From NCBI GenBank assembly GCA_958299035.1, contig CATQJL010000305.1, forward strand, positions 28,958,040 to 29,022,039: DNA of 64,000 nt, in the 5' to 3' direction. Below are positions 1 to 12,166 of this stretch, piece after piece. The stretch comes from Cylicocyclus nassatus. Lineage: Eukaryota > Nematoda > Chromadorea > Rhabditida > Strongylidae. Made by a program: the position numbers and the translations under genes. Numbering within the stretch: the first letter of the stretch is position 1; every line of letters starts with the position of its first letter. Under the pieces are notes generated by a model that saw only the letters and a program-made list of their open reading frames with translations, was not told the DNA's origin and ran no database searches.

Positions 1-527
1 TCCGCAAATATGGAAAAAATTCAAAATCAACGTCATGCCCTTGAATATGGTACAGTGCTGAAAATAATAAATCAATCTAGACACCATCGCATTCCTTGGC
101 TCTCAGATTTTTCGTACAATCACATCCCAACATATGGAACTTTTGCAACAATTACGACCTGTCATCATACTCAAAGAAAGATGATCACTGCACTTTTTGT
201 TTTAAAAGGCAAGACTGCTTCAACAAACTGGTTCAAAGGCAGTGTGCATACAAAGTGGGGGGTTTTGGGATTTCATAGGGGAAGGGTTGGTCAAGTGGCC
301 TTTTGACATGGGTTGTATACCATGTGGAAGGCATAAAATGCTAGTTTCAAATCTGTCTTCATTATCTGCGGCGCGTTCCTGCACGAGAAGTTATGAGCGT
401 TTATTGGAGGAAAAAAATTGAATAGCAAATGATAAAAAAACAGTAGTAACATTTTTTCTAGCGCTCAAATGAACCAGTGGTGATCTTTCCAGCATTCTAC
501 AAAATAAATACTTTCAGATGAGATATA

Positions 528-1479
528 TTAGGTTGTTACATAAGTCTTGTTACACTTCAACTTCTTACGGCAATAAGTCATGCACCTCATAGTCTTTATA
601 GGACTCCGGGGTACCATTCGATAGAGCAAAGCAAGCTCTACAAGAAGGTCCGCAAAAGTTCGCACCAGCTTTGACCCACTATAAATTTGCACCCAAAATC
701 TGAATCGTATTGAAGGCTCGAAAATCGCGAAAAATTCATATCTTCGTTCAAATAAATCCTACGGAACTCCAACTTGCTCAAAAGAATTGCACACTATATC
801 AAACACTCATGTGTACCAATTCTGTATTTTTTCCTCATCTAGAAATTGAGAGGAAGAAAATTTTTTTGTTTTTACAAAAACGGAACTATGCCTTTTTTAT
901 TCATGTAGCTGTATACTACAAGCCCTTAGAAGTATAACCGTAAATTTTCAGCTTTCCAGAAGCCCTAGTTTTCGAAAAATACCGAATTTGACTTTTTTCA
1001 CTCGGGTGTTCAGTGCTAAATTCGGTATTTTCCGCAAACTAGGGCTTCTGGAGAGCTGAAAATTTACGGTTATACTTCTAAGAGCTTGCAGTATATAGCT
1101 AAATGAATAGAAACAGCATAGTCCCGTTTTTGTAAAAACAAGAAAATTTCCTTTTTCTCCATTTCTAGGTGAGGAAAAAATACAGCAACGGTATATATGA
1201 GTGTCTGATGTGGTGTGTAATCTACATGAGCAACTTGGAGATCCGTAGAATTTATTTGAACGAAGATATGAATTTTTCCCAATTTTCGAGCCTTCAGTAG
1301 TACTCAGATTCTGGATGCAAACTTACGGTGATTTGGAGCTGGTGCGAACTTTTGCATACCAACTTGTAGAGCTTGCTTTGCTCTATCGAATGGTACCCTG
1401 TAGCCCTATTAAAGTTTCGAAGTTTACGACTTATTTTCGTAAGAAATCAAAGTGTAACAAGACTTATGTAACAACCTAA
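528..1479. mobile_element. Mariner-type foldback MITE M1
   Basis: Begins TTAGGTTGTTACATAAGTC and ends with its complement, flanked by TA dinucleotides (526-527, 1480-1481). The inverted similarity extends inward through most of the element to about 960/1020, including the GGTACCATTCGATAGAGCAA segment. There is no transposase. Confidence 0.82.
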
Positions 1480-1481
1480 TA

Positions 1482-3232
1482 TCTACACTCCGGCCGTCTC
1501 ATTCAAGCGCTGGGAAAATTTTTGCAACTGCTTTTATCCCAGAAAAATATTCAATTTTGCTCCTTCAAACGCCCATAACTCTTGGACCAGGAATGCGCCT
1601 CAGATAAGGAAGACAGATCTGGAATCAGCATTTTACGCCCTCTAGCATCGTATACAAATCATCGGAAAAGGCTACTTCGACTGACCATTTTTCCCTTGTC
1701 AGTGCCCATGCGAAAGTGGTCCCCCTTAGACATAGCATCGCTCAGGTACGAGGTTATAACGTTCGACCTAGAGCAAGAAAAACGATCGGGAAATGGGAAA
1801 AGCGTCTTGAGGTGGGGTCCTCCGACCTTTTAAATAAATTCCTGCATGCGGCAGAGTACGCATGGGTGGGGGAACGAACTCCTCCACTTTGAGCCGCTTC
1901 CGCGGAATATTGGTCCTGCAACGACATGCAACATCGTTGCAAAAAGAGCAGTTGCTAGCGAAGCTGGTCTAAACTGGCGAAGTTCGTTCCCCTACCCAGT
2001 ACGCATGCCGCCACAGTCCGAATCGTAGGGTCCTGCAGCGACTCTGCGTCTCAGCCTTGGTGGGAGCCGCCGAATTTCATATTGTAAGGCTTTAGATGCC
2101 TTCTAATGGGGATTCGGATTCAGCGTTGCGGACCCTCGGTAAGTGGATTTTTTGAAAATCCAGTTTTTGCCCGGACACTGCCGTAACGCATTTTCAAGTT
2201 TTTGTTCATTCTAAATGATCATCATAGATTTTGCTGAAACTTTTCGGTGAAAGAGATAACGAGCGCTTTCATATACTTTGCGTATTGACGGACACTATAC
2301 TCTGAGATTGACGGAAGACTCCCGCCTCATGCTTTTACTCCACGAAACCCGTTTGAATGTTCGTGAAGTGCTGAACCCAATACATTAATTTGCCTACATG
2401 GTGATGCAGTTTTTGCAATAATTTTCAGACTTTCCCTAGTCATGCAGTCGGCATTAAGAACTCAAATACGTTCCACGGGAGTTCTCAGCCAGCAGTAGAT
2501 TCGACATAATTATAAATGTCTCTATTTTCCTTTGTTTCATGTCAAATTTTAGCCGAAGAATGAGATTGGCTAAGACCTTGAAGTTTCGAGCAGTCTCTTG
2601 TTCTATCTCGTGATTTGAGTTGGCCATGGTTGTGCAGGGTGCTCCACTCAACATTCAGTGGCTGAACCAGAATGCTAACTTCAAAATTTTTTTCAACTTG
2701 CGCACAACCAACTATATTGTACAGCCGTCGTAATCATGATGTAAGCTACAAGTGCAGCATTCGGAATTTCGTCATCGCATGTGAGGGTTACGTTAGGCGT
2801 ACGGTACGAGAATCTCCAGACTGCTTCAGATTTTGCTAAAATGATAGGGGATGTTCGACACGCTGGAAACAACAATGATACTCATTTGGTATCAAGGAGC
2901 GCCTTCGTAAGGTAAATTTTGAAGGTTTGAACTTAGCAACAAATGAGTATGACGCTCATGTTCACTGTGTCGAGTCATCCCACTATGCGAAATTTCGGAA
3001 ATTTTCGGGTTTTACAGCTTATTATTAGTTATTGGGAATGCTCCTCCAAGTTTGACGTACTCGACTTTTTCAACTTGTCGAGAGCGCCAGAACTTGATTT
3101 GTTTTCCAACAACATTTTTTTGTGAACTCAATTAGTCAACCTCTAGCAAAACGCTAAGAACAATTTCGCCTTGATATGTTCGATTCGAGTTATGTACGCT
3201 TCATTTCCTCAAGGAACAAGGATTTTTGAGAA
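1482..3232. other. Gene-less stretch
   Basis: Only short open frames without splice context or recognisable domains. No repeat termini identified. Confidence 0.4.
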
Positions 3233-3510
3233 ATTGTGGGAGCATTCTGCAGCATTTCCTTTTCTTTCTGAGGTCATGAATTACGCAGTACAGTCAATTA
3301 GCTTTCGAAAAACCACCAAAATCTGCGACCCATGCTTTTTGAAATGGTCAAGTTTCACAATTTCTGGAAATCTTTATATCAAAACTCCGAAGGATTCCAA
3401 GCAACGGATGGATAAAGCAAATCCTGCAGAAAAAGTGAAACTTTTTCTTCTTTCCATAGCTCGTCATAATCTAGAAAAATTTTTTTTTACCAGAACCATC
3501 GGATTTTGGC
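3233..3510. repeat. Solo arm related to MITE M2
   Basis: Directly repeats the left arm of the neighbouring element (3970-4240). Both contain AAAATCTGCGACCCATGCTT, TGGTCAAGTTTCAC and CTTTCCATAGCT at matching spacing. It appears to be the remnant of another copy. Confidence 0.6.
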
Positions 3511-3888
3511 AGGCTTACGTCAGACACAAACGCATCAAACACAATAAATGTTTGAATGTTCGGAAATTAAAACTTTCCAAAATATTATGACTGAACACCA
3601 ATCTCACGTTACAAATGAGAGCTTACGGGTTTGACCAAATTTTAAATCTTTCAAGTACAGTCTGGGGCTCGTTCGAACACAGGAATTATGATGCCTTTCT
3701 CCTCGATGACTACACGAATCGGAAACAAAAACCCATTAATTAAATATAAAAGAGAATGCTGCATCGAATGACATCCTAGCTGCTCACCGTTCGTTGTTAA
3801 ACGATGTTTGAGTTCGAGTATAGAAATTGATAGCGTCAATTAAAATTCTAAAAAAAATGGCACGAATCATGGCAAGAAGAGGAAATTA

Positions 3889-4883
3889 TAAGGTTATTCC
3901 AAAAGTAATTTCGCTTTTTTCAAACGGGCGCCACATTTGATGAAACAAAGATCTATAGGAGGTCTTGGAAGCATTCGATGCAGAATTTCATTCTCTTTCT
4001 AATGGTCGTGAAAATGTTGCAAAACAGTCAATGAGCTTTCAGAAAATAATTAAAATCTGCGACCCATGCTTTTTGAGATGGTCAAGTTTCACGATTTTTC
4101 AAAACTTTCATATCAATCCTGAGAAGGAGTTCAAGTAACGGTTCGATAGAGTAAACCTTACAGAATACAACACTGCTTTTTTCGCCTTTCCATAGCTTGT
4201 CATACACTTTTAACAGAATTTTAACTGATGCTACCGATTTCCATACTTGGGCAGCTAAATCCTCGTGGAACATTAAAAGAAGAGCAGCTCGCGCCCTATT
4301 CAGTTCAGCATTTACTCCTCTTTCAACAGGTGTTTTTTGTTTCCGATTCGTTTAGTTTCCGGGGAGATATCATCATAACTCATTTTTTTAGCGAGCCCCA
4401 GGCTGTGCCCGAAAAATTCGAAATTTGATATTTCGAACCCGTAAACCCTCACTTGCTTTGTAAAATCAATGCTAGCTCATAGTACCATCTTGGTAGTCTC
4501 AAATTACGAAAAAGTATGATGTTTGATGCGATTGTGGCTGAGGTGGGCCTGCCAAAATCCGATGGTTTTGTTAAAAAATCGTTTAAAAAATTACGGCAAG
4601 CTACGAGAAAAAGAAAAAGTAGTGCTATATTTTATAAGGTTTACTCTATCGAATCGTTACTTGAACTCCTTCTCAGGTATGTAATGAAAGTTTTCTCGAA
4701 AAGCATGTGTCGCAGATTTTGGTTATTTTCTGAAAGCTCATTGATTGTTATGCAACAGTTTCATAACCATTAGAAGGAGAATAAAATTCTGCATCGAATG
4801 CTTCCAAGGTTTCTCAGGAAACTTTGTTCCATCAAATGTGTCGCCCATTTGAAAAAAGCGAAATTACTTTCAGAATGACCTAA
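3889..4883. mobile_element. Mariner-type foldback MITE M2
   Basis: The left end TAAGGTTATTCCAAAAGTAA pairs with the right end TTACTTTCAGAATGACCTAA, flanked by TA. The arms (3960-4240 and 4530-4810) are inverted copies. No coding capacity for a transposase. Confidence 0.75.
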
Positions 4884-5159
4884 TATTTTGTATGGCAGGG
4901 TCCGCTTTGTCCTACATTACTTCCTCTCCGAGTAGGTCAGTACAAAAATTCAGAAAAGTTGTGAAACTTGAACTCAAAAAGCGTGGTTAGCAAATTTTGG
5001 CAGTTTTTCAAGAGCTCATTGTGTACTGCAATGAATTTATAACCGTTAGAAAGAGAATAAAATGCTACATCAAATGCTTTCTAAATCTCCTAGAAATCTT
5101 CACTTAATCAAATGTGGCACTTGTTTAAAAAAAGCGAAATCACTTTTGGAATGACCTAA
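4884..5159. mobile_element. Right half of a second M2-like MITE
   Basis: Ends GCGAAATCACTTTTGGAATG followed by ACCTAA and TA, like the M2 right end. It also carries the preceding arm motifs, but lacks a left terminus. Confidence 0.55.
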
Positions 5160-5242
5160 TATATAATGTTGAAAATGAGAACGCTAAAGTAAAACTGCCA
5201 ACCTAAACCTAACCAAAATTATGTATCAAACTAAAGTATGAC

Positions 5243-5410
5243 TTAAAGGCTACTTCATGACGAAGGCGCAGAAGCAGCATCAGTTGAGCGGGCGCGAAGG
5301 CTGCGCGTGCGTATCCTCATCGTTGTAAATCCTGCGTCTCATGCGCTCTGCGGCTAATAAAGCCGCGTTGGCGGCCATAACATAATGTGCCTTCGTCATA
5401 CAGCAGCCTG
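5243..5410. mobile_element. Short TIR repeat R, copy 1
   Basis: About 170 bp with imperfect terminal inverted repeats (AAGGCTACTTCATGACGAAG and its complement). The same sequence recurs in a gbb-1 intron at 32,369-32,538. Confidence 0.55.
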
Positions 5411-8400
5411 TATAATAACACATTCATTGACGACCGAAGCCTTTCTCGAAAAAACCAACATTTTTTAAATAAAATCACGCACAATTCCATCTACAGTAGA
5501 CCTAAAGTAGCGCTGGAATGCTGGCAAAAACAGTAGAGGTTGTATCTAAATCCAGCATGAAAGAAAACTCCCGGAGTTGGTTTGACACATTTTAGTAGCC
5601 ATTTCAATGAGAGTCAGGTGTGTCAAGCCCTGACACACTGCCTTCCTTTCCGATAAAGTCTTTGGTATGGTCTGAAAATTTTAAATGTGGAATTTTGTGA
5701 ATGAAATCTAGTTGTAAGCTGACATGATTTGGTTTGCAAGTCCAAGCACAAGCCTGCAAGAAAGGCGGTGCGGTCTTTGTCAGAGCGTTTTACGCTGTAT
5801 AGTCAAATCACACCAATTTATTTTCGGATACACTTTTTCGAAAAATTTTAGTGTCAGTCCATAACAACAGGCGCCTTTCTACAAGAGTCCAGCGCATTTT
5901 TTCTGTAAGAGAAAAGTCTACCAGTCTCCCGCAAGTTCCCTTCTCAAAGGAAAGCAGTTGTTGCTTTGTCGAAGCAGCTGCAAAAGAACCCCGCAGGGCA
6001 GGATTGGTTTATGTCAGTGAAGTATATGGCCGGAGAAATGTAAACACACCTTCAATGCAATTATTCTCACGTTTCCCTCTTACAAAGCAGAGCACTTGGT
6101 TTATGCAAAGAAATGAAATGTATACAAATTCTTTGGAGGGGGGGGGGGGAGGGGAGGAAGGACCAAATATTGGGTCGCTACTAATAATAAGTTTTGTTGA
6201 CTTGATGGAAAACATCCTCGTGATTTCCTCAGAAGATTTTCTGCTCGCTTCCAAATTATGTGTAGTGTTGTGGGTTGTATATGTCACACTTGAGATCCAC
6301 AATTTTTTGAAACCTCAAAGATTTTTCTGAAGTGTTCGGCAAATCTTTAACTTTCAAAAGCATGGTCTTCCAAATGCCTCAATTTTACTACCATGGCGCG
6401 GAAGTCCATAAAAACCTAGAAAAAAGAGGAACAAGAAAATTTTAAAAAATAAAAAATGTGGAGGTTGGGATGCCGCTAGGAAATATGCATTTGTATTTTC
6501 TGTAACTCGTAATTGGGAAGTACAAAAATGACAGAATAACCTTCTCATTTCCTCCCCCTATATGTCAGATATGAGACTCTTCCTTGTTTTCTAGAATTTT
6601 CCAGATAAAGACGACGAAAGTGTAGCAAAACTTATGTGACTAATAAATAGTCTTGACTTGAGAGAGAAAGCCCCTGGTAAAAATTCATACCTCGCTAATC
6701 TATTCCTGGTACAATTTTCATGAGATTTGGGAGTATGGAACTTAAAACCTACTCTCCTTCCCCCCCCCCCCCCCCCTATTTTTCAGTCATGTTCAAAGGC
6801 AGAGGAACCCCGCAATCACATCGAGCATCATCATAAAGGCTCTTTTACGTTTAGCCGTCAATTTCCTGCAGCGATTTCTTTATCTAGCCACTAAATGCAG
6901 GATGTACTGCTTATTTTACGAGGAGTCACGTTCCAATGATTCCTTCGTCTGCTGAAGGGCCGAAGAAAATGCACACGCGACAGCTGCCGCAAAAATTGCC
7001 TGAATTTTGGCGCGTGAAAGGCGATCATTTGTCATTTGGCGACATAATATTCGTGTCGCTAGGGAAAAGTGCTCGAGATGTCAGAGAAGCCCCTAAAGGG
7101 CAAGAAAAGACGTCGAATACGGCCCTTATATGAGAATGTGGATGAAATGAATTATGTGACTCTGCTTAAATGTTACGCGTTCTAAACTTACACTTAGGTT
7201 TACTCTAGAGTAATAAAGTAGGACGGTGAGCCCTTTCATATATGCAGATAAGTGCAGTTCAATTTATATGTGAGATTTTAAGCTGTTTAATTATAAACAC
7301 AATGTATTTATCCTATAACTCACGCATAACATTTCCCAAAAGTAATTTATTTAATTGGATAGCACATTGACCCTGTCGTGGAAATCTCTAAAAAAATTAA
7401 ACCAAATAAAAAGGAAAGAAATATGAAGAAAAAGGACTACCACGGTGTAATTTTCGTCTCAGTCAGATTGCTGCATATAGTAGTTAAGTCAGGCTCAAAA
7501 GACAAACAGAAGGAGGTAACTCAAAGGTGGCAAACTCCGCCCCTATCAATCCAACTCCTCCCAATCTGCTCAAGTAAATTAGATATAAGCTACATATATG
7601 CGAGAGTGCATACTACTGCAAATTTTCGCTCTCGTAAATGCAATCTATGAGATAAGCGGTTTTGGTTTGTTGTAGTATTTTCCACCAAAATATTACATGG
7701 GATTGATTGAAGCAACACTGAAACAAACTGAACCATTCTGAAACACTTTTGATTACTTTACACAATTTTTTGAAGCAATATTGGCAGTTTTTGTACTTTG
7801 CGATGATGGTGAACCCACTGTATGAATTTAATCGGCATGAATCGCATCAGCTTATTAGTAGCAACAATAAGTAAGGGTGCAGATGGGGATGCAACAAAAA
7901 AACGTGTATGTTTTTTCACAAAAAAGACTTACACTAAATGTAAAAAAAGATTACTGAGTCTTATTGCTAGAGAAGAGGTCTGCCGATATTGCCAATTGAC
8001 ACCGAACAATATGAAGTAAGGTTCAAAATTTAGAAAACATTTTAAAGTGAAAAATAGAAGAAAAGTCTGCGTATTCTATGAGACAAATAGAAAAAAATAA
8101 TCTGTAACATTAAACTAGATTGAGGAGATCAAGAGTGATAATATTTCTGCAGTTAATTCACAGGGCGTACTAATTGTAAGATAATTCATCGAACGTTTGA
8201 TCTTTAATAACTCTCGTGTATAGAAAGGATCTTCAGATCTTTTACGGATCTTCAGTGTTATAGGATAGGGCCAGCTTGAAGTTAGATTTACAGCGTAGAG
8301 CATCAGCGAACCCTCAGTGTTACTGTAGAATTACAGTAAGAAGTTTGAAGGTTCCTGCAAAAGTGAAGGCCATGTTTTGCCTCAGAAAGGGAAACAAATG

Positions 8401-9310
8401 ACCTAAAAACTCGTATACTAGGCTACTCAAAGCTGTAAATACTACATTTACAATGCTTCGTTAGAAAGTAATGCTAGGTATACGGAGCAGCTGTTTTGTT
8501 CATATTCTGAAAAAAACTGTTTGCAGCATCTAAAACACTTAACAAGGGACTGTGGAGATTATTGTGGAGATTTAAGTATTGAAATCAGCATGCTTGAAGA
8601 TCTGTTACACCACTTTTTGGATTTTCTTGGAAATTTTCTGAAAAGGCCTTTTCACAATGTCGCCATATGCTGGAAGTTCTTACCGTAATCTACAACAATG
8701 AAGAAGAGTGTGGTCGTTGATTCACTCTACATATGCAATCCAACTGAAGCTAGCCCTACTGTATCGCATCTGGGGATCCGCGAAAGCTTCTCTTACAAAG
8801 TTATTGAAAGTCAAACGTTTATTGCATTACCTAGAGACATCCTGTATAAGCCATATAAAACTGAAGCGAAAACGTTTCTGGTCTGGTTAAGTGGGTCTAA
8901 TTACTCTAGTTTCACGCGTATAAGCACTTTTTCAAACTTTCAAACAAGCTGCTCAGCCACTTCACTGAATTCCGCAAAGAAATCCTTACATCGCGCGATT
9001 CTTTCAAGCAATATACAACACGTTATAGAGTTCTTAGGTTGTAAAGTCCTTTGGCTTGTCTGGGCTGGTCGATTTTGCAAAAAAAATCCCCGCGCCTTAT
9101 ACGCGTGAAATTAGGGTAGTCTGATTCGCTTACCGTATCGCATAAAAACTAAAGCACACGACCTCCCCGAGTTGAATGATTTGGGAGTTAAAACCTGTCC
9201 AAATTCGATATTCACAGAAATTCCGGCAATAATTGAGAAAGCGAAGAGTCAATCATGATGATGCAGTACCAGTACACTCAGTCTGCATAGTTTCGTATTT
9301 CAAGTTTTGC
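5411..9310. other. Gene-less stretch
   Basis: No supported gene. Holds G and C homopolymers near 6,140 and 6,763 and several chance open frames (for example 5851-6330 and 8698-9108), which lack recognisable domains and splice support. Confidence 0.4.
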
Positions 9311-9519
9311 TTAAGGCCCCGGACAGACTTCACGCGACTTAATCGTCGCGATCTAATCGCCAAGATTTCCATTCATTTTCATTTCACATTCAAAAATTTC
9401 GGGCTGGAAAAGTATCACAACCGAATGCAAGTTGATCGGCATGGAATGATGTTGTAACAGTTGTCTCGTCGCGATTCAGTCGCGGCGATCAAATCGCGTG
9501 AAGTCTGCCCGGGGCCTAA
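9311..9519. mobile_element. Harbinger-like MITE H1
   Basis: Inverted ends GGCCCCGGACAGACTTCACG and CGTGAAGTCTGCCCGGGGCC, flanked by TTA/TAA. GC-rich ends and a three-base TTA target fit PIF/Harbinger, but the superfamily call is tentative. Confidence 0.6.
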
Positions 9520-10165
9520 GATTCATGCATAATAATTCAAATCTTTCAGTACTTACAGCAGTACAACCCAAAAAGCACATATTTCTATAGAAATCTGCGC
9601 ATAAGCTTCCTGACTTATAATCACAATAGCTATGCTATTGGACGTCAGCGATTGATGAATGTCATTGCCATCGGTTTCCAGGTTCATACTCTTCGGTGAC
9701 GGCCGAGAAAACCACCGCTTTCTTTGTGTGCACGAGCATCGTGCATCCTCTAACAACTTTATCTTCCTAACCTCTCTTGAATTCCGCAAAATTTGCGCAA
9801 CTGTTTTTTTTTCGATTTTTACACGGCGCAGCAAGTGTTTTCAGAAGAAATAGGCAGCAATTATCTTGATTGATGACATTTGCCACAGTAAAGCTAATTG
9901 CTATGCAGCATGCAAGGAGTCATAATTGTAAGTTAGACTGGCGTTGTATTTTCAACGATAGCTTTCGTGATTGTGAATTTTTCAAGATTTTACGGAAGTT
10001 TGATTGAGGTGGAAAAAATGGATGTTTCAAACTTTAATTATGACGTCGGTAAGAAACTAGGTAATCGTAGGATGGGAAGGCAACACCCTAGAGAACGTTT
10101 TAATGTGCTCCTCTGCTACTTCTCCCCTCTTCTACTTTTCCCTTCACATTTGGGAAGGTTCTTTC
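9520..10165. other. Gene-less stretch
   Basis: No supported gene or repeat terminus. Confidence 0.4.
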
Positions 10166-10492
10166 TTAACCCACTGACGACGATATGGACCACCGGTGGC
10201 CCACGCACTTTCTGCCGCCAGGGACGATGAGGACCACCGGTGGCCCACACCCCTTGCAAAATCATATCCTTTCCAGGTCTAGTACTTTTTCCACAGTTCA
10301 GTATTTTTATTGGTTTTTTGTGCTACTGGAATCTGTAGACTTCGTCATCTAAGAAGATAATTGTAGTTGTTTACAAAACAGCTCTACAATTCGTAAATAG
10401 TCACAAAACCCTCCCACGCCAAAAGTGTGTGCAAAATCGCGTCGTCCCACAGCGCCACCAAGCGAAATTAGGCGTCGTCGTCAATGGGTTAA
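10166..10492. mobile_element. TTAA-flanked MITE (piggyBac-like), copy 1
   Basis: Starts TTAACCCACTGACGACGA and ends TCGTCGTCAATGGGTTAA, nearly perfect inverted ends with the TTAA duplication expected of piggyBac-type elements. The body holds two GGACCACCGGTGGCCCAC palindromic units. Confidence 0.75.
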
Positions 10493-12166
10493 ATGTTTAC
10501 ATATGACATACTATCAAATTCTCGCTTGCTTAGCAGTAGAATAAAGAGGCGCGTTTTTCGAATCCTCCTCTTCTCCCACCCATGGTGGCTGCTCCCCCTC
10601 CCCTTCCCCACCTTTCATACCTTTCATATCCCTATTCTTGCTGTCCCCGTTTTTTATTTTCCATCGCTGTCGAGCTTTTCGCTAATAAGAGTTGGAGCCG
10701 CACACTTTGTTATGTGTCAAAAACATGAATATTACCGATGCTGTGTCTGAATGAGACAGGTCAACAACTAGATGTAGGAAATTCTGATAATTCGAAGAAT
10801 ATGCAGTAGTTTTCGGGCAGTAAATTTCTTCTATGTAGCTTTGTTTGTTGTCACATTCAGTTATCCGGAAGTGGTAGAAATCTCAATACAAAAGTATTTA
10901 TGAAAATTTCACCTTAATTTTTTATGTGTGGACATGTTAATCGAATAGACTTACACATCATTAGAGTTCAATTTATTTTTCAAAAAAAAAAAGAAGGGGA
11001 GGGAGGGCAGTAAGGAAACAGGCTTTTTTGCTGGATGAAGGCGCGGAACTTCAAGAAAATCCCCGAAAGTTTTTTTACTATCGCTTTCCTACAAATCTAA
11101 TCAATCTTTCTCTCACTCCAACTGTTTACAAGCATACTGTCACTTTTCACGATTGTGACACAACCCCTTTTAGGAGTAGATGGGGAGGGGAGGGTACAAG
11201 TACATATATTTCTAAATAAGATTTGTGCATCGTTATGGTAGCCACTCATTATAGTTTTTTCGCCATCTTCTCGCCTCTTCCTAGAAAGTTCCAGAAACAT
11301 AGAAATTCAATAGTAAGTAAATGGCAAAATATCCCCTTATCCCGACGAATCATATCTTTGTTTCATTCCTTCCTCCAAACAAAGTAAGAAACTACACTCT
11401 CCGAAAATCATTCGCCAGGACCTACATATTATTCGCTATTTTTTGAGGAAAATTAACGAAAGGATCTAACAAGAAGCACGACTTTCTTTAGAATAAGGCT
11501 GGCGCATTCATTGTTGGGTAATTGAACCTAAAGGCCACTTTGTTTCATTGTTTCTCTTTTTATCAGGTATTACAGTCTCCTCAAACTCAATATACTAAGA
11601 AAAGCAAAAACCCTTAGTAATCTTGAAATCCCTGGGAAGTGGCCATAAAGAGAAGATCTTCCTTCTAAGGACACATCGCATGTAAAGCCTCAATGCTTTG
11701 TCTCCTGTCAGCCAGAAAATGCAGCATAATTCGTCACACGGGCCACTTAACTAATAGGCGCTCGTTGCTTTTGGGCACAAGTTCGGCTTTCATTGTTTGA
11801 GCGCTTAGCGTGCAGCTGAAGAGTTTCGAAGCCCCGAGCACTCAGCCTTAGGGCATAAAACAATTTCTTCGTCATGTTCCTTCTTTTGACGGCCTCGGGC
11901 TGAGCCACGCCCATATTGTCATCGTTGTTCGGGGCCGAGATCGCCAACCGCCCCTGGTAGTGGCATTGCCGACTCCGCCCACTTACACCGGACAACTGCT
12001 CAACGGCTGGAATCGATCTGTTGCTCTGTGAAACATATTGGCTATTAAATCACTGCTAATTAGATCGTTTTGGGGAGAAGAAAATGAGCGAAAATCTCGC
12101 CTTTTAATGCCACTTTTTCCCTATTCTCTGTTCTTCACAAGTTCACCCCTATAACCCCTGCAAGTT
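10493..12166. other. Region upstream of gbb-1
   Basis: No gene supported. A GC-richer patch at 11,740-12,010 with GGGCGTGGC-like and CCGCCC motifs may belong to the gbb-1 promoter or 5'UTR. That is inference from position only. Confidence 0.3.

Noticed and set aside
5851..6330. 159-codon plus-strand open frame
   Set aside because: No recognisable domain, contains a homopolymer-coded glycine run, and has an equally long antisense frame; probably chance.
8698..9108. 136-codon plus-strand open frame
   Set aside because: Checked for mariner transposase and other motifs and found none; an overlapping frame is open too.
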